DNA of 11,343 bases. Origin: JASJBU01 sp965372385 (GTDB taxonomy: Bacteria; Pseudomonadota; Gammaproteobacteria; Chromatiales; Chromatiaceae). Positions within the stretch are counted from its first letter, which is position 1. The number at the start of each line of letters is the position of its first letter. The notes beneath the pieces are model-generated. The model made no database searches. It worked only from the letters and a program-made list of their open reading frames with translations, and was not told where the DNA came from. The DNA lies in assembly GCA_965372385.1 (NCBI GenBank), contig CBDVCD010000091.1, positions 1 to 11,343 on the forward strand, written 5' to 3'. Below are positions 6,290 through 11,343 of this stretch, piece after piece. The position numbers were made by a program, and so were the translations under genes.

Positions 6290-6335
6290 CCTAGAAACCG
6301 CAGTTGACCGCTCCATTCTGACAGTAAGGTATTGA
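6285..6335 (+). other. Stranded original czcA start: 16-codon mini-frame
   Basis: The ATGATC at 6285 follows AAGGGA (6271-6276) at a workable distance and lies 21 bases after the adaptor stop. This is where the pump gene should start. After ATGAT the sequence leaves the gene and enters the inserted element, giving a 16-residue frame that stops at TGA 6333-6335. I read it as the left target-duplication copy of the czcA start, now decapitated by the insertion. Confidence 0.6.
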
Positions 6336-6595
6336 AAAAATAATGGATAACCTCGATCTGTTTTCTCACCCATTGGGTGACTCACGCTACGGGCCGAATG
6401 GCACGCCCACGGCGGCGCATAGCTGCGTTGCAACTCCTTGGAATAGAATGACTATTATTCCGGGCATCCTGCCCTCCACCCTACGGGTCAGCTCTAGCTG
6501 TTCAAATCGCTCCAGGCGATTTAGTCCGCGTCGTTGCGCTTTGCTCCGCACCCCCATGGACGCACCCTTCAACCCGTCCAACTGCAGTTTCTAGG
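6290..6595. mobile_element. 306-bp MITE-like element with 17-bp terminal inverted repeats
   Basis: The left end reads CCTAGAAACCGCAGTTG (6290-6306) and the complement of the right end reads CCTAGAAACTGCAGTTG (6595-6579), 16 of 17 identical. The element is flanked by a 5-bp direct duplication. It is far too short for a transposase and I recognise none in either strand, so it is probably non-autonomous and moved in trans by a full-size IS elsewhere in the genome. Inside are small palindromes, e.g. TCACCCA-T-TGGGTGA (6366-6380). A 5-bp duplication with CC-starting ends does not let me name the parent family. Confidence 0.8.
6343..6594 (+). other. 83-codon open frame spanning the MITE, abutting czcA
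   Basis: An ATG at 6343 lies 7 bases after the mini-frame stop and is preceded by AAGG (6326-6329). The frame stays open through the element and stops at TAG 6592-6594, one base before the regenerated czcA ATG (TAGgATG). The predicted peptide (many Ser, Pro, Arg; no domain I know) does not look like a conserved protein. Its possible relevance is as a translated path that delivers ribosomes to czcA. Confidence 0.3.
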
Positions 6596-9500
6596 ATGAT
6601 CGCGCCAACCATTCGCTGGTCCCTGCGCAACCGACTCTTCGTGGTGGTCGGTGCCCTGCTGTTGCTGCTGTGGGGGGGGTACGAGACCAGCCGTATGCCG
6701 GTGGATGTCTTCCCCGATCTCACCGCCCCCACCGTCACCGTGATAATCGAGGCCCACGGCATGGCGCCGCGGGAGGTGGAGGCCCAGGTCACCCTCCCCA
6801 TCGAGAGCGCCCTCAACAGCGCCACCGGCATTCGTCGAGTGCGTTCGAACAGCCAGGTCGGGCTATCACTGATCTATGCGGAGTTCGACTGGGGTACCGA
6901 CATCTATCATGCCCGTCAGATCATCACGGAAAAGCTGCAGACCGTGCGTGACAGCCTGCCACCGGAGGTAGCTAGCCCGGTGCTGGCGCCGGTAGCCTCG
7001 ATCATGGGTGAGATCATGTTCATCGCCTTGCACTCGGACCGTCACAATGCCATGGAGCTCAAGTCCACCGCCGATTGGGTGGTGCGGCGCCGGCTGCTCG
7101 CCGTGCCGGGTATCGCCGAGGTCATCCCCTATGGGGGGGAGACCAAACAGTACCAGGTACTGGTCAAGCCGGAACGCCTGGCGGCTTATGCCATCGGCTT
7201 GGATGAGGTAACCGCCGCGTTGGGCATGACCAACCGAAGCAGCTCTGCCGGATTCTACAGCGAAGGTGGACAGGAGTATCTCATCCAGGGTTTGGGACGG
7301 GTGCGTTCGGTCGAAGAGATCGGCCAGACGCTGGTCGCCATGCGTGGCGACCAGCCGATTCTGGTGCGTCAACTGGCGGAGGTAAAGATTGGTCCCGCAT
7401 TGGCGCGCGGCACCGCCGCCCATAATGGGCAGCCTGCCGTCGTCTTGGGCATCCAGAAACAGCCGGGTGCCAATACCCTGGAACTGACCCGGCGGCTTGA
7501 CCAGGAGATTGCCGCAATCCAGGACTCACTGCCAGCAGGGATACAGATTGAAAGCCAGATCTTCCGGCAGGCCGATTTCATCTCGGTCTCCATCGACAAT
7601 CTGCTGGAGGCGCTGCGTGATGGTGTGATTCTGGTGGTTGTGATCGTGTTTCTGTTCCTGGCCAGCGGCCGTGCCACGCTCATCACCCTGCTGGCCATCC
7701 CCCTGTCCCTGATGACCACCATCCTCGTCCTCAAAGGCCTGGGTGCAACCATCAATACCATGACCCTGGGCGGCATGGCCATTGCCCTGGGGGCGCTGGT
7801 GGATGATGCCATCATCGTGGTGGAGAACATCCTGCGGCGCCTGCGCCAGAATCAGCAGTTACCAGCAAGTGAACAGGAAGCGACCCTAAGGGTGGTGTTG
7901 CACGCGACCCGCGAGATCCAAAGCTCCATCGTCTTCGCCACCCTCATCATCATGTTGGTGTTCCTGCCGCTGTTTTTTCTCAGTGGGGTGGAGGGCCGCT
8001 TGATGCAACCACTCGGGCTCGCCTATATCGTTGCCCTGGCCGCCTCCCTGCTGGTGGCGATCAGTGTGACACCAGTACTCAGCAGCCTGTTTCTGACCCA
8101 GGCCAGGGTTGTCGTCAGTGGCCGGGAGACCCGGCTGGTCAGCTGGCTCAAGGCCGGCTACGGCCTGTTACTGAACCGCACGATCAGGCGCTGGCGTTTG
8201 ATCTCTTTCATCTCCATACTGGGCTTCATGACCACCGTACTGGCGTTGAATTTCGCCGGGCGTTCCTTCCTGCCCGATTTCAATGAAGGCAGTCTGACCA
8301 TCACGGCAGTGACCCTGCCGGGCACCTCATTGGAACAATCAGATCTGCTGGGACTGCGGGTCGAGCAGATCCTGCTCGAGCAGCCTGAAGTGGTCAGTAC
8401 CTCCCGGCGCACCGGACGCGCCGAGCTGGATCCTCATGCCCAGGGGGTGCACTCTTCGGAAATCGAGGTCACCTTGCGGATGGGAACACGCGACAAGGAG
8501 GCATTTCTCGCCGCCCTGCGCCGGGACTTCGCCAGTCTGCCCGGTATGAACATCATCATCGGCCAGCCCATCTCTCACCGCATCGACCACATGCTTTCCG
8601 GCAGTCGAGCGAATATTGCGGTGAAGATCTTCGGCCTGGATCTCTATGAACTGCGCCGTATCGCGGAACAGGTGAAGACGGTGGCCGAAGGGGTTCCAGG
8701 GGCGGTGGATCTGGCCGTCGAACAACAGGCGGATATCCCTTTTCTCAATGTCAGGTTCAAGCGCGAAGTCATCGCCCGTTACGGTCTAACCGTGGGAGAA
8801 GTGGCGGAAATCATTGAAACGGCCTTCTACGGTCAGACCGTATCGCGCGTACTGGAGGGAGAAGCCGGCTATGACCTGATCATCCGATACGACTCACGGG
8901 TGCTCGAGAATTTCGACAACCTGCGCAGCACCCTGATCACCACCGCTGCCGGGGCCCAGTTGCCCCTGCATGCCCTAGCCGATATCCGCAAGGATCGCGC
9001 TCCCAACGCCATCAGCCGGGAGAACGTGCAACGTAAGATCGTGGTGATGCTCAACGTGGCCGGGCGTGATCTGGGGAGTGTCGTCGACGAAATGCGCGAG
9101 CGTATCGCAAGCGAGGTAGATCTGCCCAGCGGTTATCACATCGCATACGGCGGCCAGTTCGAAAGTGCGGAACAGGCCACGCGCACCCTGACGATTCTGG
9201 GCGGGGTGGTGATCATCGCCATCTTTCTGCTGCTCTTCGTCGCCTTCCACTCGGGCCGCGATGCCTTGCTGGTGATGCTCAATCTGCCACTGGCGCTGAT
9301 GGGTGGTGTGGCAGGCATGTATCTTTCGGACGGGGTTCTGTCCGTAGCCACCTTGATCGGTTTTATCACCCTGTTCGGCATCGCCACCCGCAACGGGGTA
9401 ATGCTCATCGCCCATATCCACAATCTGGTACGGCATGAACAGGTGCATGATGTCTATGAGGCGGTACATCGTGCGGCCATGGAACGCCTGATCCCGATCC

Positions 9501-9733
9501 TGATGACCGCACTGGCCGCCGGTCTTGCCTTGGTGCCACTGGCGATGAGCGGCGGCGAACCGGGCAGTGAGATCCAGACCCCGATGGCGGTGGTCATTCT
9601 GTGGGGGCTGTTGAGTTCAACCCTGCTCAATATGATCGTGGTGCCGACGCTCTATCTGCGTTTTGGATCAGTGGTTCAAGGTTTGCAGCGGTCGCCTTCG
9701 ACAGGTGCCGGTAAAAAATCCGCTGATGGATAG
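6596..9733 (+). CDS. czcA: CzcA-type heavy-metal efflux RND pump
   Basis: The 1045 residues are full length for an HME-RND inner membrane pump. TM1 is at about residues 12-28 and is followed by the family signature YETSRMPVDVFPDLTAPTV. A first large periplasmic loop follows, then TM2-TM6 from about 341 to 500, a hydrophobic segment near 535-550, a second large loop and a final TM cluster from about 870 to the end. The proton-relay TM4 reads GGMAIALGALVDDAIIVVEN (about 392-411) with D403, D404, E410 and N411. This is the acidic pattern of RND pumps, but not the DFG...DGA form of classic CzcA or the MVDAA form of CusA, so the metal is uncertain. The pump trimer would use the proton gradient and work with the adaptor and channel encoded upstream. 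The start ATG 6596 is regenerated by a target duplication and has only CTAGG against it, no properly spaced ribosome binding site. Confidence 0.93.
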   Translation: MIAPTIRWSLRNRLFVVVGALLLLLWGGYETSRMPVDVFPDLTAPTVTVIIEAHGMAPREVEAQVTLPIESALNSATGIRRVRSNSQVGLSLIYAEFDWGTDIYHARQIITEKLQTVRDSLPPEVASPVLAPVASIMGEIMFIALHSDRHNAMELKSTADWVVRRRLLAVPGIAEVIPYGGETKQYQVLVKPERLAAYAIGLDEVTAALGMTNRSSSAGFYSEGGQEYLIQGLGRVRSVEEIGQTLVAMRGDQPILVRQLAEVKIGPALARGTAAHNGQPAVVLGIQKQPGANTLELTRRLDQEIAAIQDSLPAGIQIESQIFRQADFISVSIDNLLEALRDGVILVVVIVFLFLASGRATLITLLAIPLSLMTTILVLKGLGATINTMTLGGMAIALGALVDDAIIVVENILRRLRQNQQLPASEQEATLRVVLHATREIQSSIVFATLIIMLVFLPLFFLSGVEGRLMQPLGLAYIVALAASLLVAISVTPVLSSLFLTQARVVVSGRETRLVSWLKAGYGLLLNRTIRRWRLISFISILGFMTTVLALNFAGRSFLPDFNEGSLTITAVTLPGTSLEQSDLLGLRVEQILLEQPEVVSTSRRTGRAELDPHAQGVHSSEIEVTLRMGTRDKEAFLAALRRDFASLPGMNIIIGQPISHRIDHMLSGSRANIAVKIFGLDLYELRRIAEQVKTVAEGVPGAVDLAVEQQADIPFLNVRFKREVIARYGLTVGEVAEIIETAFYGQTVSRVLEGEAGYDLIIRYDSRVLENFDNLRSTLITTAAGAQLPLHALADIRKDRAPNAISRENVQRKIVVMLNVAGRDLGSVVDEMRERIASEVDLPSGYHIAYGGQFESAEQATRTLTILGGVVIIAIFLLLFVAFHSGRDALLVMLNLPLALMGGVAGMYLSDGVLSVATLIGFITLFGIATRNGVMLIAHIHNLVRHEQVHDVYEAVHRAAMERLIPILMTALAAGLALVPLAMSGGEPGSEIQTPMAVVILWGLLSSTLLNMIVVPTLYLRFGSVVQGLQRSPSTGAGKKSADG

Positions 9734-9785
9734 TGAGGGTCATCAACCGAACGAGTGGAAATATTACGCGTTACTCCAACCTTGG

Positions 9786-9818
9786 CTTCAGGGTTTCATG
9801 GATTGTGAAACCCTGAAG
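9786..9818. terminator. Stem-loop between convergent genes
   Basis: CTTCAGGGTTTCA (9786-9798) and TGAAACCCTGAAG (9806-9818) are perfect 13-bp inverted copies with a 7-base loop. On the plus strand TTT follows, a weak U-tract. It lies 52 bases after the czcA stop and 8 bases beyond the end of the minus-strand remnant, so it may terminate the efflux operon and formerly the convergent gene as well. Confidence 0.6.
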
Positions 9819-9826
9819 TTTCGCGC

Positions 9827-10195
9827 TTAGAACCGAACCTTGGCCCAGGGAAAGCGTACTGCAGCATCACCGTCCGGCTCGGGTTGGGTCCAGATGCTGT
9901 GGTAGCCCTCCCAATCACCCACCAAGCTAAGATCGAACGCACCCTGGTTATCGACATCCAGGATACTGACACCATTCCAGATGTCAGTGTCATAACGGTT
10001 ACTGACTACGTCAAAATTTCCCGTGCCGTCATCCTGCAGCCATGCCGCCAGAAAGCCACCGCCATTGCTGGTTGGTCGAACCGACAGCCCATTTCCTGAC
10101 ATCGAAATTTTTTTGTAAGGAAACGCGCGCAACCGCGACCAAACTGCACCTGGCGTAATCACCTGAACAGAATATCGCCCCCCAGACAAGCCCAT
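9827..10195 (-). pseudogene. C-terminal remnant of a repeat-type (probable beta-propeller) protein
   Basis: The minus-strand frame ends at TAA 9829-9827. It carries two imperfect copies of a W-x-Q motif: GGGFLAAWLQDDGTGNFDVVSNRYD, and further on WEGYHSIWTQPEPDG. Between them lies WNGVSILDVDNQGAFDLSL. This resembles tandem repeats of the 'AVWQQDDG..NIWANRY....W......DN.GDA' kind in secreted repeat proteins, where many copies are normal. Here at most two remain. There is no signal peptide, the candidate ATG at 10195 has no ribosome binding site, and the open frame continues upstream only into the 5' part of the divergent gene. I read it as the tail of a lost gene. A short intact protein is possible but less likely. 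Bases 10196-10270 hold only the leader of the next gene. Confidence 0.45.
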
Positions 10196-10270
10196 GCGCG
10201 ACAAGCATGCTGCCTTACATTGCTCAAGGCGTTCCCGTCCACAACGGATAGCTATAATGAGGTTTTTCAC

Positions 10271-11209
10271 ATGCATAAACTGCAACAAGGTCTTGCAGCC
10301 ATTCTGCTGCTAGCCATGTGGGTTGGTGTGGCGGTTGCGGCAACGACGAAGAACGGTTTCGATCTGACCGACGCCCTGATCCCCATCGATGAGGTGCTGC
10401 CCGGTGGCCCATCACGGGATGGGATTCCCGCGATCGACCACCCCCGGTTCGTTGCGGCCTCCGCGGCGGGTTTTATTGCTGAGGATGACCGGGTCCTGGG
10501 CGTGGTGCGTAATGGGGTGAGCAAGGCCTACCCCCTCTCCATCATGAACTGGCACGAGATCGTCAACGACCGCTTCGGTGACGAAAGAGTGGTGATCACC
10601 TACTGTCCGCTTTGCGGTACCGGGATGGCGTTTCTGGCGGATACGACCGATAGTTCTCTTACGTTTGGCGTCTCCGGGTTGCTCTACAACAGCGACATGC
10701 TGCTCTACGATCGGCAGACCGAATCGCTCTGGTCGCAGATCATGGCCCAGGCCATCAGCGGAACACACAAGGGACGCCGTCTGCTGGCCATCCCCATGAG
10801 CCACACCAGTTGGTCGGACTGGCGGCAGCGTCACCCGGAGACCCTGGTATTGTCGCAGGATACCGGCTTTTCACGCGACTACCAGCGCACACCCTATGCG
10901 GGCTACGAGACCAGCCGCAAGCTATTTTTCCCGGTGAAATTCCGTGCCCAGGGTTATCATCCGAAGGAACGCGTGCTCGGCCTGGAGATCGACGGTCAGT
11001 ACAGGGCCTACCCCTTTGCCGAACTGGCCAAGACCGGAGGGAAACTGCTTGAGCGTATTGCTGGCAGGAACATCGAGATCCGCTTCGATGCGGCACATCA
11101 GACCGCGAGGGTAATCGACGAAAACGGCAGGGAACTGCCAGCCGTCATTGGCTACTGGTTCGCCTGGTATGGATTCCACCCGGAGACGGAGGTCTATCGG
11201 GCAGAATAG
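10271..11209 (+). CDS. Secreted DUF3179 domain protein
   Basis: This 312-residue protein starts at ATG 10271, with GAGG (10259-10262) 8 bases upstream. A signal peptide covers about residues 1-24 (LAAILLLAMWVGVAVAA), so the protein should be periplasmic. The rest fits DUF3179: an IDEVLPGGPSRDGIPAIDHP opening, AYPLSIMNWHEIVND (around His95), the hallmark TYCPLCGTG (Cys112 and Cys115) and GLLYNSDMLLYDR. Further on are ESLWSQ, a TPYAGYETS segment (residues 207-215) and a C-terminal FAWYGFHPETEVY. The two Cys with His95 could bind a metal or form a disulphide. The family has no settled biochemical role that I know. It begins a separate transcription unit after the repeat-protein remnant, and a link with metal efflux is only positional. 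The open frame reaches further upstream to a TTG at 10220, but the signal peptide supports 10271. Confidence 0.88.
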   Translation: MHKLQQGLAAILLLAMWVGVAVAATTKNGFDLTDALIPIDEVLPGGPSRDGIPAIDHPRFVAASAAGFIAEDDRVLGVVRNGVSKAYPLSIMNWHEIVNDRFGDERVVITYCPLCGTGMAFLADTTDSSLTFGVSGLLYNSDMLLYDRQTESLWSQIMAQAISGTHKGRRLLAIPMSHTSWSDWRQRHPETLVLSQDTGFSRDYQRTPYAGYETSRKLFFPVKFRAQGYHPKERVLGLEIDGQYRAYPFAELAKTGGKLLERIAGRNIEIRFDAAHQTARVIDENGRELPAVIGYWFAWYGFHPETEVYRAE

Positions 11210-11273
11210 ATATCTGACTGAAAGTATCAGGGCTTAATGACTGAACTCGTGACTGACCTCCTCGCCCCTCATG

Positions 11274-11306
11274 CTTCAGGGCAGGCTACCCGGCCTGCCC
11301 GTGAAG
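11274..11306. repeat. GC-rich hairpin downstream of the DUF3179 gene
   Basis: GGGCAGGC (11279-11286) pairs with GCCTGCCC (11293-11300) around a six-base loop. CTTCA (11274-11278) pairs with TGAAG (11302-11306) outside a one-base bulge, giving 13 pairs. No T-run follows, so it is not a standard intrinsic terminator. It lies 64 bases after the stop codon and could stabilise the mRNA 3' end or be a dispersed repeat. I see no gene in the remaining bases to the window end. Confidence 0.5.
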
Positions 11307-11343
11307 TGCTTCGGGCGCTTACCGTTTACCCTGCCCCGCGGAG

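Noticed and set aside
6387..6581. 64-codon minus-strand frame inside the MITE as a transposase fragment
   Set aside because: No recognisable transposase motif and too short. Kept only as non-coding element sequence.
10253..10258. Perfect TATAAT upstream of the DUF3179 gene as its -10 box
   Set aside because: No reasonable -35 at 16-18 bases, and a start from it would remove the GAGG that serves as ribosome binding site. Probably coincidence.
1..11343. CRISPR array, tRNA or rRNA genes
   Set aside because: No regularly spaced direct repeats, and no tRNA or rRNA signature found on either strand by reading.

Overview
The window is a stretch of bacterial chromosome, most likely gammaproteobacterial. 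That is inferred from the moderately GC-rich coding sequence, the style of the efflux operon, the IS66/IS630-type insertion sequences and a short GTAGCC...GGCTAC palindromic repeat of a type I associate with gammaproteobacterial genomes. No marker gene fixes the species.

Layout. Positions 1-1435 are insertion-sequence debris: the 3' end of an IS630-like transposase (+ strand) abuts an IS66-type element (- strand). That element keeps complete tnpA and tnpB (ATGA overlap), but its tnpC is cut to its first 48 codons. Positions 1436-1938 hold no intact gene, but contain a strong 14-bp hairpin, a possible 3' coding remnant and a clear intrinsic terminator. A putative lipoprotein with a PEGA-like C-terminal segment follows (about 1972-2616), closed by a small palindromic repeat that doubles as a terminator.

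The core (2844-9733) is a heavy-metal efflux operon: a small His-rich membrane protein, a CzcC-type outer membrane channel, a CzcB-type adaptor with a His/Asp-rich lipoprotein N-terminus, and a full-length CzcA-type HME-RND pump. These would form a tripartite proton-driven complex from inner membrane to outer membrane; the metal cannot be named safely.

Two lesions make the operon unusual. The adaptor has an in-frame amber codon (TAG, 4899-4901) between the lipoprotein N-terminus and the adaptor domains. A 306-bp MITE-like element with 17-bp terminal inverted repeats sits exactly in the czcA start codon. Its 5-bp target duplication (ATGAT) contains the ATG, so the start codon is regenerated but cut off from its original ribosome binding site. 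The insert itself carries an open frame that stops one base before the regenerated ATG, so a relay of translational re-initiation could rescue the pump.

Downstream, a stem-loop separates czcA from the C-terminal remnant, on the - strand, of a repeat-type protein. A complete secreted DUF3179 protein (10271-11209) follows, and a hairpin lies near the window end.
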